Made by a program: the position numbers and the translations under genes. Of a stretch of DNA of 64,000 bases, positions 27,445 to 35,845 are shown piece after piece. The DNA comes from Rhodoferax potami. Lineage in GTDB: Bacteria; Pseudomonadota; Gammaproteobacteria; Burkholderiales; Burkholderiaceae_C. Position 1 is the stretch's first letter, and every line of letters begins with the position of its first letter. Location of the stretch: positions 2,439,001-2,503,000 of the forward strand of contig NZ_JAVBIK010000001.1 of NCBI RefSeq assembly GCF_032193805.1, given 5' to 3'. The notes beneath the pieces are model-generated. The model was not told the DNA's origin, ran no database searches, and saw only the letters and a list, made by a program, of their open reading frames with translations.

Positions 27445-27793
27445 GGGTGAAGCCCGCCAGACCACCGCTGGTGCAATTTGGGAAACCAAGCACTGGAGGA
27501 ACGTCCGGACTGCATAGGGCAGCGTAGCAGTTAACGACTGTCCACTGACAAGCCGGCCACGCAAGTGGCAGGCCCTAAGGTGAGGATTAGAGCAACAGAG
27601 ACGAGCCGATTTAGTTCGGGTGAAACGGGCAATCTCTACGCGCAGCAATACCAAGTAGGCCAACGTTGACGGGGCCCCCGGAGTTGGCGGGTAGGTAGCA
27701 TCGAGCCGTTTGGGTGACCAGCGGCCCAGAGTAATGGTGGTCACGTGGGGGAAACCCCATGCACAGAATCCGGCTTATCGGTGGGCTTCACAC
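27445..27793 (+). ncRNA. rnpB: RNase P RNA, bacterial class A
   Basis: The catalytic RNA that removes tRNA 5' leaders. The ends pair (GTGAAGCCC near 27447 with GGGCTTCAC at 27783-27791, helix P1). Conserved core blocks are present in order: GGAGGAACGTCCGGACT with CATAGGGCAG, GAGCAACAGAGACGAGCCG, GGGTGAAACGGGCAATC, AAGTAGGCC, and the 3' CACAGAATCCGGCTTATCGG. GGAACGTCC replaces the more usual GGAAAGTCC. A -10-like GATAAT lies at 27435-27440; no clear -35 box is seen. End points are accurate to a few bases. Confidence 0.95.
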
Positions 27794-27842
27794 TTTATTT
27801 GTTGTATGGTCGAGTCTTCACAGTGTTTTTGGCGGAGGCTCT

Positions 27843-28271
27843 ATGCGACCGATTCTGGAACTGTTGGAGAAACACGGGGGCTCTGTCTGGAGTCTGAACC
27901 CGGAAGACAGCGTCTACCAGGCGCTTGAAATGCTGGCGGACTGCAACGTCGGTGCGCTCATGGTGATGGACGGCGACAAGCTGGTCGGCATCTTCTCGGA
28001 GCGGGACTACACCCGCAAAATCGCGCTTGCAGGCCGATCCTCCAAAGACACCCAAGTGAAAGACATCATGACCTCGCAGGTCATGGTGGTCGGCCCCAAG
28101 ACACGCACCCAGGAGTGCATGGCCTTGATGAGTCAGAAAAAAATCCGCCACTTGCCGGTGGTCGACGGTACCAAGGTGCTGGGCATGATCTCTATCCGGG
28201 ACTTGATGGACGACATCATCAAAGACCACGAACAGACGATCAGCCAACTGCAGAGCTACATCGCGAGCTGA
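27843..28271 (+). CDS. Two-CBS-domain protein
   Basis: A 142-residue cytoplasmic protein made of two CBS motifs: residues about 18-70 (SVYQALEMLADCNVGALMVMD, then GIFSERDYTRKI) and about 78-130 (VKDIMTSQVMVVGP, then RHLPVVDGTKVLGMISIRDLM). CBS pairs bind adenine nucleotides and act as sensors of energy state; the partner is unknown. The ATG at 27843 is set by GGAGG 4 bases before it; the longer frame from 27759 lies in rnpB. It probably shares the rnpB transcript or has a promoter within its 3' end. Confidence 0.88.
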   Translation: MRPILELLEKHGGSVWSLNPEDSVYQALEMLADCNVGALMVMDGDKLVGIFSERDYTRKIALAGRSSKDTQVKDIMTSQVMVVGPKTRTQECMALMSQKKIRHLPVVDGTKVLGMISIRDLMDDIIKDHEQTISQLQSYIAS

Positions 28272-28278
28272 TCGACCC

Positions 28279-29476
28279 TTAAAACTTTTCCCAGCCCGCC
28301 AAATACCGCCACTGTCCGGCCGGCAGGTCGGCCAGAGTGACGCGGCCCAAGCGGATGCGCTTCATGGCCAGAATCTGCAGGCCGCTTTTCGCACAAGAAC
28401 GCAATCAGCCCGGGGTGTGAGCCCTTGATGGCAAAGCGCAGGCGGCTGGATTCGGGCGTGGTGCTGTTCACACTCACCTTCACTTGCGGCAAATCCAAGC
28501 GCTCGTCTTTGAGCGCGTAGCCGATCGGCTTGAGTGCATCCGGCTCGATCTCGCCTTGGACTTCCACCAGAAACTCGTGTTCCATGGTGGACATGTCTTC
28601 GGTGAGTTTGCGGGTGGTACGCCAGTCTTGGGTGAACACGACCAAGCCTGTTGCGCCGTTTTCGAGCTCGACATCCGCTTCTAGGTGGTTGAAGTGGCGT
28701 TTGAGGATCCGGGTCTCGCTGGCATCGCCCTCCCAATGCTGGGCGGGGGTGAGCAGCAGGCGGGCATTGGGCGGCGGCACTTTTGCGCCGCGGGCGGGCG
28801 GGCGCATGCGGGCGCCCGCGCGGGTCGGGGGCAGCTCTTCCAGACCGTCGGTGTGCCCGGCAGGCTTGTTGAGCAGGATCGTCACCGGAGTGAGTTCCAT
28901 CAGGCTGGCGTTGGGGTCCAGGGTGATGGTCTCGTGGTCTACCCGGTGTTGGGGCTCTTCAATCACCTTGCCATTCACTTGTACCCAGCCACCTTCAATG
29001 TACTGCTCGGCCTCTTTGCGTGAGCAGTCTTTGAGTTGCATGACCTTTTTGGACAGGCGCTCACCGGTGTCCGGCAGTGGCGCAGGTGCAGGCCGTTGCC
29101 GCGGAGTGGCGCCACTGGCAGGGCGCGCCGCACTGCGAGTGCCTGCAGATTCCACCCGTGGGGGACGCGGAGCGCCCGCACGTTCAGGTGCGCGTGGATG
29201 GCCGTCCGCAGGTCGGCTGCGCAGCGGGCGAGGGGGGGCACCATCGCGCGGTGCGTTGCCGGTCGGGCGCGGGTGTGCCGGGCCGTCATGGCTGCGGGGT
29301 GGGCGGTTGCCTGCCGGGCGTGCGCCGACCGGCCGCGCAGCGCTGGCGCGGGGCGCCGAGGAGGGCGCTGAAGCAGGGCGCGGGGCCGGGGTGGCCTGGC
29401 GTGCAGGGGTCTGACCCGCAGGCAGGCGCTTGGGGGTCTTGGCTGCGGGATTGAGCTTGAGGGTGTTGCGGGTCAT
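28279..29476 (-). pseudogene. 23S rRNA pseudouridine synthase (RsuA/RluB family), frameshifted near the 3' end
   Basis: The frame from the ATG at 29476 gives a Pro/Ala/Arg-rich tail (residues 1-about 135), an S4 domain (RLSKKVMQLKDCSRKEAEQYIEGGWVQVNG), then the synthase domain (ILLNKPAG, a modified catalytic region, GLVVFTQDWR). After HPGLIAFLCEK it leaves the family and reads on to 28256. Shifting by one base at the T4 run at 28386-28389 restores GLQILAMKRIRLGRVTLADLPAGQW and a stop at 28279-28281. A three-base run would give CESGLQ in frame. So this is either a one-base error in the read or a real lesion. ATGA overlap with the MBL gene upstream. Confidence 0.78.
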
Positions 29477-30420
29477 GGCCGGCCTTTTTCGTTATCCAGT
29501 GCGTAAATGCGTTCGACGTGGGCCAGCAAAGAGCGCTTGGCGACCGGCCAGATGCGCGGATCCACGTCGTCATAGGCCAGGGGCAGCCAATCGTCCATGC
29601 TGCCATGGGGGTGCGCTTGCATGACGGCCGCAATCTTTGCTTCGCGCTTGAGCCGGTGGGCTTTAAGGTGGGCAATCGCATCGAGTGCCGCTTCCATCAC
29701 ATGGCCATGGGCTGGCAGGATGAATTGCACCTGGTGTGCCTCGCAGGCGGCGCTCAAGGCGTCCAGTGATTGCAGGTAGTCGTGCATATTGCCGTCTGGC
29801 GGGTCAATCACGGTGGTGCTGCCGTTGAGGATGTGGTCGCCGCTGAAGAGCAGGCCGTCCTCTTCAAGTAACAGGCAGACATGGTTGGCCGCATGACCGG
29901 GGGTGTAGATCACTTGCAGGGTATGCACCGGTTTAAGTGCACTTTCTACATCTGGCCCAGGCAGCATATGCGCGAGAAGCTCCTGATTTAATAGCGGTCG
30001 ATCGGGGGTGAATGCACTGGCCGCGCGCGCAGTGGGCGCAGAAGGCAGACCCAGAATCGGCGGGCCGCCCTGGCACAGCGCCTGCAGCGGGGCGGCGCCG
30101 GGCGAGTGATCCGGGTGCGAGTGGGTGCAAACAATCCGCAAGATGTTGCCGCCTGTGCCGTCTTCAAACGCGGCCGCTTGCCACAGGCGCTGCAAGTGGT
30201 CGGGGTCGGCGGGGCCCGGGTCAATCACCGTGAAGCCGGTGGCGGGTTCTCCCACGAGGTAGCTGTTGGTGCCCGGGCCTGTCATCACCCCGGGGTTGGG
30301 CGCGGTCAGGCGCAAGACATTGCGCAGCAATGGGGTGGGGCGGTCAGTTTGCCAGGCGTCAACGAGCGAGGCGGATGCCGGCGACAGTGCGCCGGGCAAG
30401 AGAGAGGTGGGTCGGGCCAT
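29473..30420 (-). CDS. MBL-fold metallo-hydrolase (LACTB2-like)
   Basis: A 315-residue zinc hydrolase. The metal-binding motif THSHPDH occurs near residue 103, a further His in YTPGHAANH and the Asp in [10 protein letters not shown] complete the site, and PAHGH lies in the C-terminal part, followed by the winged-helix-like tail of the LACTB2 group. I start it at the ATG at 30420 ([10 protein letters not shown]); dapF starts on the other strand 37 bases away. Residues about 140-152 ([14 protein letters not shown]) are encoded by a dispersed repeat copy. Confidence 0.87.
   Translation of the reverse strand: MARPTSLLPGALSPASASLVDAWQTDRPTPLLRNVLRLTAPNPGVMTGPGTNSYLVGEPATGFTVIDPGPADPDHLQRLWQAAAFEDGTGGNILRIVCTHSHPDHSPGAAPLQALCQGGPPILGLPSAPTARAASAFTPDRPLLNQELLAHMLPGPDVESALKPVHTLQVIYTPGHAANHVCLLLEEDGLLFSGDHILNGSTTVIDPPDGNMHDYLQSLDALSAACEAHQVQFILPAHGHVMEAALDAIAHLKAHRLKREAKIAAVMQAHPHGSMDDWLPLAYDDVDPRIWPVAKRSLLAHVERIYALDNEKGRP
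29953..29995 (-). repeat. Dispersed repeat copy 4 (inside MBL hydrolase gene)
   Basis: Read on the minus strand: GCTATTAAATCAG-GAGCTTCTCGCGC, 9-base spacer, CTGGGCCA. Translated in frame as [14 protein letters not shown]. Confidence 0.75.
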
Positions 30421-30457
30421 GCGGCGGATTGTGACGCCAAACGGGGATAATGAAACG

Positions 30458-31327
30458 ATGCGAATCCAGTTCACCAAAATGCAGGGCGCGGGCAACGACT
30501 TCGTGGTGCTCGACGAAACCCGTGGCCGCCTCGGCCTGACCCCTGCGCATTACCGCTATCTGGGCGACCGCCATTTCGGCGTGGGTGCCGACCAGATCTT
30601 GACGGTGCGGCCTTCTCCGGCAGAAGGCATCGACTTCGAATACGTGATCCACAACGCGGATGGCAACGAGGTCGAACAGTGTGGAAACGGCTCCCGCTGC
30701 TTTGCCCGTTTTGTGCGCGACCAAGGTTTGACGACCAAAGACCGCATCCGCGTCAAGACCATGAAGGGCGTGATTGAGCCCCTGCTCACCCCCGATGGCC
30801 GTGTCACGGTCGATATGGGGCCCCCGGTGTTTGAGCCGGCCGAGATTCCTTTTGACGCTACGGGCTTGAGCCTCCTGCCCATGGGTTCATGGGGTTATTG
30901 GCCTCTGGCCGGCGTTGATCCAGCGCAGGGTGCTCATCTTTTGATAGCTGCGGTCTCGATGGGCAACCCCCACGCGGTCACCCTGGTGGCCGATGTGGAT
31001 GCGGCACCGGTCGGCGCATGGGGCCCGCACGTGCAGGCCGATGCCCGTTTCCCGCAAGGCGTGAACGTGGGCTTTTTGCAGGTGGTGAGCCGCAGCGAAG
31101 TGCGCTTGCGTGTTTACGAGCGCGGCGTGGGCGAAACCCTGGCCTGTGGCACCGGCGCTTGCGCGGCAGTCGTGGCGGGCATTCGTCTGGGGCTGCTGGA
31201 TGCGCGGGCGGACGTGCAAACCCGGGGCGGTGTGCTCACCATCGCGTGGGCGGGCCTCGGGCAATCGGTGTTCATGACCGGCCCGGCCACGACTGTTTTT
31301 CGCGGCGAAATTGATTTACCCGAATAA
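30458..31327 (+). CDS. dapF: Diaminopimelate epimerase
   Basis: Converts LL- to meso-diaminopimelate for lysine and peptidoglycan. The 289-residue protein carries both catalytic cysteines: [16 protein letters not shown] near residue 70 and [12 protein letters not shown] near residue 228. The ATG at 30458 gives the family start [17 protein letters not shown]; the frame upstream belongs to the opposite MBL gene. First gene of dapF-DUF484-xerC. A repeat copy gives residues about 150-164. Confidence 0.96.
   Translation: MRIQFTKMQGAGNDFVVLDETRGRLGLTPAHYRYLGDRHFGVGADQILTVRPSPAEGIDFEYVIHNADGNEVEQCGNGSRCFARFVRDQGLTTKDRIRVKTMKGVIEPLLTPDGRVTVDMGPPVFEPAEIPFDATGLSLLPMGSWGYWPLAGVDPAQGAHLLIAAVSMGNPHAVTLVADVDAAPVGAWGPHVQADARFPQGVNVGFLQVVSRSEVRLRVYERGVGETLACGTGACAAVVAGIRLGLLDARADVQTRGGVLTIAWAGLGQSVFMTGPATTVFRGEIDLPE
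30902..30948 (-). repeat. Dispersed repeat copy 5 (inside dapF)
   Basis: Read on the minus strand: GCTATCAAAAGAT-GAGCACCCTGCGC, 9-base spacer, GCCGGCCA-GAGG. In dapF (plus strand) this gives [16 protein letters not shown]. Confidence 0.65.
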
Positions 31328-31343
31328 CCTGACTCTGCTCACG

Positions 31344-32042
31344 ATGACTACACCTATCAACCAAGCCTTGGCAAACCCGATCACCGAAGACGACATTGCC
31401 AACTTTCTGGCGAACAACCCCGATTTCTTCCAGCGCCACGCAGAGCTGTTGGCTACGGTGCAGTTCACCAGCCCGCACAGCCACCGCGCGGTGAGTCTGC
31501 AAGAGCGTCAGGCAGAAATGCTGCGCGAGAAAATCAAATTGCTGGAGCAGCGCATCATGGAAATGATCCGCCACGGCAATGAGAACGTGCTCCTGTCCGA
31601 CAAAATTTTGCGTTGGGCGCGCTCGCTGTTCCTCACCATCAACCCGGCAGAACTGCCCACTGAGATCGTGCGGGAGATCCAGGATCAGTTTGCGGTGCCC
31701 CAAGTGGGTTTGCGCTTGTGGGGCTTGGCAGAGAGTTTTGCCAGTATTCCTGCCGCGCAAGCGGTGAGTGAAGACGCCAAGGTATTTGCCACCTCCTTGA
31801 ATGAGCCCTTTTGCGGGCTCAACACCGGCTTCGAGGCCGTGAGCTGGCTGGACCAGCCGACCGGCATGAGCTCTCTGGCCTTGATCCCGTTGCGCAGCGG
31901 TGTCGCCGGTAGCTCTGCCCCTGCTTTCGGCATGTTGGTGCTGGCGTCGAGCGACTCCCAGCGCTTCAACAGCAGCATGGGAACCGAGTTTTTGGCCCGT
32001 ATCGGCGAGATCGCCAGCGCCGCCCTTTCGCGCTTACGCTGA
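31344..32042 (+). CDS. DUF484 family protein
   Basis: A 232-residue cytoplasmic protein of a family found between dapF and xerC in many Proteobacteria. The N-terminal part has the typical ITEDDIANFLANNPDFFQRH and SLQERQAEMLREKIKLLEQRI (a coiled coil at residues about 50-75); the C-terminal part is GAF-like. I start it at the ATG at 31344 (MTTPINQALA), 17 bases after dapF. Function is not established. Confidence 0.9.
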   Translation: MTTPINQALANPITEDDIANFLANNPDFFQRHAELLATVQFTSPHSHRAVSLQERQAEMLREKIKLLEQRIMEMIRHGNENVLLSDKILRWARSLFLTINPAELPTEIVREIQDQFAVPQVGLRLWGLAESFASIPAAQAVSEDAKVFATSLNEPFCGLNTGFEAVSWLDQPTGMSSLALIPLRSGVAGSSAPAFGMLVLASSDSQRFNSSMGTEFLARIGEIASAALSRLR

Positions 32043-32058
32043 GTCAGTTATTACCGCC

Positions 32059-33018
32059 ATGCCCGCGGACGATCGTGCCCTGATCGACAAGTATCTGGAG
32101 TTCGTGCGGGTTGAAAAGCGCTTGGCGGCGCGCACTGTCGAGCTTTATGCCTTGGACTTGGCCCGCCTGCACGAGCAGGCAGAGCGCGCCGATGTCGGGT
32201 TGCGCGAGGTGCAAAACCATCACATCCGCCGCTGGGTTGCGCAAATGCATGTCGCGGGCCGCAGCGGCCGTGGCATCGCGTTGATTTTGTCGGGGTGGCG
32301 AGGTTTTTTCGCCTGGTTGGGGCGGGATGGGCTGGTGCCCAGCAACCCGGTGCAAGACGTGCGCTCGCCAAAAGCCCCCAAGCCACTACCCAAAGCGCTG
32401 GCGGTCGACGATGCAGTGCAATTCGCAGACTTTGAAAGTGATGACGATGCCTGGTTCGAGGCCCGCGATGCCGCCATGGTGGAGCTGCTCTACGGCAGCG
32501 GCCTGCGGGTCGGGGAGTTGGTGGGTCTGGATGTCGTGGCTGGCAAAGACGCCAAAGGCTGGGTCGATCTGCAGGCGGCAGAAGCCCATGTGCTGGGCAA
32601 AGGCGCCAAGCGCCGGAGTGTGCCGGTCGGCGCCACCGCCCTGAAGGCCTTGCAACGGTGGCTGGACTTGCGTGGCCCATCAGGCACCCGGGGCGCAGCA
32701 CCAGTGCATGCGTCTGGTGCGGATGGCGCGTCTGCCCTGTTCACCGGCCGCAATGGCACCCGGCTCACCGCGCAAGGCATCTGGCAGCGCTTGAAGCGCC
32801 GCAGCCAGCTTGCCGGCCTGAATGTGCCGGTGCATCCGCATATGCTGCGCCACTCGTTCGCCAGCCATGTGCTGCAAAGCAGCGGCGACCTGCGCGGCGT
32901 GCAGGAGCTGCTGGGCCATGCCAACATCACCACCACACAGGTGTACACCCGGCTGGACTTTCAGCACCTGGCCAAGGCTTATGACGCCGCGCATCCCCGC
33001 GCCAAGCTCAAGCGCTGA
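32059..33018 (+). CDS. xerC: Tyrosine recombinase XerC
   Basis: Resolves chromosome dimers at dif together with XerD. The 319-residue protein has an N-terminal SAM-like domain and a catalytic domain with Arg in YGSGLRVGEL, the Lys region (LGKGAKRR), HMLRHSFASH (His and Arg), the second His in GHANITTTQ and the Tyr in VYTRLDF near the C terminus. The start ATG at 32059 lies 16 bases after the DUF484 stop; the frame further upstream overlaps that gene. Conserved context supports a housekeeping role. Confidence 0.94.
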   Translation: MPADDRALIDKYLEFVRVEKRLAARTVELYALDLARLHEQAERADVGLREVQNHHIRRWVAQMHVAGRSGRGIALILSGWRGFFAWLGRDGLVPSNPVQDVRSPKAPKPLPKALAVDDAVQFADFESDDDAWFEARDAAMVELLYGSGLRVGELVGLDVVAGKDAKGWVDLQAAEAHVLGKGAKRRSVPVGATALKALQRWLDLRGPSGTRGAAPVHASGADGASALFTGRNGTRLTAQGIWQRLKRRSQLAGLNVPVHPHMLRHSFASHVLQSSGDLRGVQELLGHANITTTQVYTRLDFQHLAKAYDAAHPRAKLKR

Positions 33019-33058
33019 TCGCCAAATAGCGGTTTTTTGCAAAAAGTTGGTGACTTTC

Positions 33059-33087
33059 TTGCGAAGTCGGAAAATGCGGCATATAAT
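33059..33087 (+). promoter_or_regulatory. Sigma-70 promoter of tRNA-Gly
   Basis: TTGCGA at 33059-33064 and a perfect TATAAT at 33082-33087 are 17 bases apart, ending 14 bases before the tRNA. Confidence 0.88.
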
Positions 33088-33101
33088 CGTGGTCTTGCAA
33101 C

Positions 33102-33177
33102 GCGGGAATAGCTCAGTTGGTAGAGCGCAACCTTGCCAAGGTTGAGGTCGAGAGTTCGAGACTCTTTTCCCGCTCCA
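33102..33177 (+). tRNA. tRNA-Gly (anticodon GCC)
   Basis: A 76-base cloverleaf with GCGGGAA pairing to TTCCCGC, a D loop (GCTCAGTTGGTAGAGC), anticodon arm CAACCTTGCCAAGGTTG with GCC, T arm GAGAGTTCGAGACTC, and an encoded CCA end. A strong promoter lies upstream and a terminator downstream. Confidence 0.98.
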
Positions 33178-33197
33178 AATTCACCCTCAAGGGTTTC

Positions 33198-33228
33198 AAA
33201 AAAGGTCAGCACATTGCTGGCCTTTTTT
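33198..33228 (+). terminator. Rho-independent terminator of tRNA-Gly
   Basis: A 14-base stem (AAAAAAGGTCAGCA with TGCTGGCCTTTTTT, one G-T pair) and a 3-base loop end in six T. It lies 20 bases after the tRNA, and the flanking A run could also make it work on the other strand. Confidence 0.9.
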
Positions 33229-33289
33229 GTTTTCTGCGTCTGCTCTCGCGCTTACGGGCAGCGACGCACCTCAAGCGACAATACACCCC

Positions 33290-34471
33290 ATGAAAATCAT
33301 TCGCCTGCGCGCCGGCAAAGAGCGCTCCTTGTTGCGTCGTCATCCTTGGATCTTCGAGTCCGCCATTGCCAAAGGGGGCGGCGACAGCGGCGAAACCGTG
33401 CGGGTGGAGTCGGCGGAAGGGGCATTTTTGGGTTGGGCAGCTTTCAGCCCGCAATCCAAAATACGTGCACGTGTCTGGAGTTTTGACGAGAAGCAGCGGA
33501 TTGATGCTAGCTTTTTTATAGCTGCTTGCGCAAGCGCTATAAGCGCCAGAGCCCGATTTGATGTTAAAAGCGACGGCGTTCGGCTGATCCATGGCGAGTC
33601 CGACGGCTTGCCGGGCCTGATTGTCGACCGTTATGGCGATACGTTGGTCGCTCAGTTCACCTCAGCGGGTGTTGAGAAATGGAAGTCCGCCATTGCCGAT
33701 GCACTGCTCTCCGCCACGGGTTTGACCAAGTTGTATGAGCGGTCGGATGCCAGCAGCCGTGCGCTCGAGGGGCTGCCCGAGGCCACCGGCTGGTTGCGCG
33801 GTGAGGGGCCCACCGATCTGGTGCTGCGCGAGCACGATTGGACTTTGGCGCTCAGCATTTCCGAGGGCCACAAAACCGGCTTTTACCTGGACCAGCGCGA
33901 CAGCCGCCAACGGTTTGCAGAGGCGACCCGCCGCTTGGGTTTCCAGCGGGTGCTCAATTGCTACTGCTACACCGGCGGATTTACGGTGGCTGCGTTGTCC
34001 GGTGGTGCCGGGCATGTGACATCGATTGACTCCAGTGGTCCTGCCATTGAAAAAGCGCGTGCCAATGTGGCGCTCAACGGTTTTGACGCGAGCCGGACCA
34101 CGTTCATGGATGCCGATGTCAACGCCAGCCTGCGAGCCTTTGCGGCCGAAGGGCGCACGTTTGATGCCATCATTTTGGATCCGCCCAAGTTCGCGCCGAC
34201 AGTGGCTCACGCCGAGCGCGCGGCCCGGGCGTACAAGGACATCAACCGCTTGGCGTTCAAATTGTTGGAGCCTGGTGGCGTGCTGTTTACCTACAGCTGC
34301 TCGGGCGGTATCAGTGCGGACCTTTTCCACAAAATCATTGCCGGAGCCGGCTCGGATGCGGGCGTCGACGGATTTATCACCGACCGCATGGGCGGTGCGC
34401 CGGATCACCCGATGACGATTGCTTTCCCAGAAGGGGAGTACCTTAAAGGCCTGGTGGTGATGCGCCGCTGA
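33290..34471 (+). CDS. rlmI: 23S rRNA m5C methyltransferase, RlmI family
   Basis: A 393-residue SAM-dependent methyltransferase. The N-terminal PUA domain begins MKIIRLRAGKERSLLRRHPWIFESAI; a linker region holds GLPGLIVDRYGD; the Rossmann domain has VLNCYCYTGGFTVAALSGGA for SAM binding and DPPKFAPT with the later YSCSGG for catalysis. The ATG at 33290 starts at the PUA domain. Residues about 73-86 (ASFFIAACASAISA) are encoded by a dispersed repeat and lie at the PUA-linker border, where an insert could be tolerated. Confidence 0.93.
   Translation: MKIIRLRAGKERSLLRRHPWIFESAIAKGGGDSGETVRVESAEGAFLGWAAFSPQSKIRARVWSFDEKQRIDASFFIAACASAISARARFDVKSDGVRLIHGESDGLPGLIVDRYGDTLVAQFTSAGVEKWKSAIADALLSATGLTKLYERSDASSRALEGLPEATGWLRGEGPTDLVLREHDWTLALSISEGHKTGFYLDQRDSRQRFAEATRRLGFQRVLNCYCYTGGFTVAALSGGAGHVTSIDSSGPAIEKARANVALNGFDASRTTFMDADVNASLRAFAAEGRTFDAIILDPPKFAPTVAHAERAARAYKDINRLAFKLLEPGGVLFTYSCSGGISADLFHKIIAGAGSDAGVDGFITDRMGGAPDHPMTIAFPEGEYLKGLVVMRR
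33506..33548 (+). repeat. Dispersed repeat copy 6 (inside rlmI)
   Basis: GCTAGCTTTTTTA-TAGCTGCTTGCGC (26-base core), spacer AAGCGCTAT, then AAGCGCCA. Read in frame as ASFFIAACASAISA. Confidence 0.7.
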
Positions 34472-34555
34472 CCCCACTGGCCCTTGTGCCCTTGAATTGC
34501 TGACTACACTCCCCAGTTGCTTTGTTTGCACTGCACCATTTTTGGAATTTGAATC

Positions 34556-35605
34556 ATGAGCTTGATCCCCGCCACCATCCTGACCGGCTTTCTGGGTTCC
34601 GGTAAAACCACCTTGCTCAAGCGCGTGCTGGCTGAGGCCCATGGCCAAAAGATTGCCGTGATCGAAAATGAGTTCGGTGAAGAGAATATCGACAGCGATA
34701 TTCTGGTCAGCGACACCAACGAGCAGATCATTCAAATGAGCAACGGTTGCGTCTGCTGCACCATTCGCGAAGACTTACGCACTACCTTGAAGGACTTGGC
34801 AGAAAAGAAGCGCAAGGGCGAGCTTGATTTTGAACGGGTGGTGATCGAGACCACCGGCGTGGCCGATCCCGGCCCCGTGGCGCAGACCTTCTTTATGGAC
34901 GATGAAATCGCCGAGACCTATTTGCTGGACTCGATTCTGACCTTGGTCGATGCCAAACACGCAGTGCAGCAGCTCAATGATCGCCAGGAGGCGCGCCGCC
35001 AAATCGGGTTTGCCGACCAGATCTTTATCAGCAAGTCAGATTTGGTATCTAAAAAGGAGCTGGATGCCTTGATGCACCGCATCAAGCACATGAACCCGCG
35101 CGCGCCGCAAAAAGCGGTGCATTTCGGCGAAGTGTCTCTCCAAGAAGTATTTGATCTGCGCGGCTTTAACCTCAACGCCAAGCTCGATATTGATCCGGAC
35201 TTCCTCAAGGACGATGACCACCACCACGACCATGCCCATGGAGAGCATTGCGACCACCCGTCGCACGCCCATGACCATGCGACCCACGGTCACCACCACC
35301 ATCACGAAGATGATGTGAAGAGTTTTGTGTTCAAGTCAGAGCGTCCGTTCGACCCAGCCAAGCTGGAAGACTTCCTGGGTGCCATCGTCAATATCTATGG
35401 CCCGCGCATGCTTCGCTACAAGGGCGTGTTGAATATGAAGGGCACCGACCGCAAGGTGATCTTCCAAGGCGTGCACCAGCTCATGGGCAGCGATTTGGGC
35501 CCCGCGTGGGGTGAGGCAGAAGTGCGCACCAGCAAGATGGTGTTCATTGGTATTGATCTGCCCAAAGACATTTTCTTGCAAGGCATGGAGCAGTCTTTGG
35601 TTTAA
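34556..35605 (+). CDS. CobW-family GTP-dependent metallochaperone, histidine-rich
   Basis: A G3E GTPase of 349 residues that hands metal (zinc or cobalt in known members) to a client. Walker A is GFLGSGKTT at residues 10-18, the metal site is GCVCC near residue 64, IETTG is Walker B-like and SKSD fills the guanine-specificity position. Residues about 218-250 form a very His/Asp-rich loop (HHHDHAHGEH, then HGHHHHHE), a probable metal store, before the CobW C-terminal domain. It stands ahead of dksA and may act on a metal-linked transcription or division partner; that link is inference. Confidence 0.9.
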   Translation: MSLIPATILTGFLGSGKTTLLKRVLAEAHGQKIAVIENEFGEENIDSDILVSDTNEQIIQMSNGCVCCTIREDLRTTLKDLAEKKRKGELDFERVVIETTGVADPGPVAQTFFMDDEIAETYLLDSILTLVDAKHAVQQLNDRQEARRQIGFADQIFISKSDLVSKKELDALMHRIKHMNPRAPQKAVHFGEVSLQEVFDLRGFNLNAKLDIDPDFLKDDDHHHDHAHGEHCDHPSHAHDHATHGHHHHHEDDVKSFVFKSERPFDPAKLEDFLGAIVNIYGPRMLRYKGVLNMKGTDRKVIFQGVHQLMGSDLGPAWGEAEVRTSKMVFIGIDLPKDIFLQGMEQSLV

Positions 35606-35845
35606 CGGTATCGAGGGGAGCTGCGTACGGCTGCTGTCACGGCCGTCGTTGCTCATGATCATTTGGATGGAACGAGGGCAGGGGGTGCTATGTTTGTCTC
35701 GCTTTTGCAACTTATGGGTTTTCCTTCAGGTAAGCCTGTACACTCGCGCGCCGAAGAAACCCGCTCCGAGAGGCCTCGAAAAGCCTCCAGAGTGGCTGCA
35801 GCCACCAGCGACGATGTGCAGGCCGAACCTGCCAGGAGACAAGAA
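35606..35845. other. Leader region of dksA
   Basis: This 240-base stretch is open in the dksA frame from 35663, but its codons give an unlikely peptide and no ribosome site precedes the upstream ATGs. It most likely holds the dksA promoter and leader; I could not fix promoter boxes. Confidence 0.45.

Noticed and set aside
32059-33228. Tyrosine recombinase gene next to a tRNA gene, as at a genomic island edge
   Set aside because: The recombinase is XerC in its conserved dapF-DUF484-xerC context, the tRNA has its own promoter and terminator, no partial tRNA copy is seen downstream and the next genes are housekeeping.
35663-35845. Longer dksA frame starting at 35663
   Set aside because: The extra codons have no ribosome site and unlike composition; the GTG at 35846 has AGGAG at ideal spacing.
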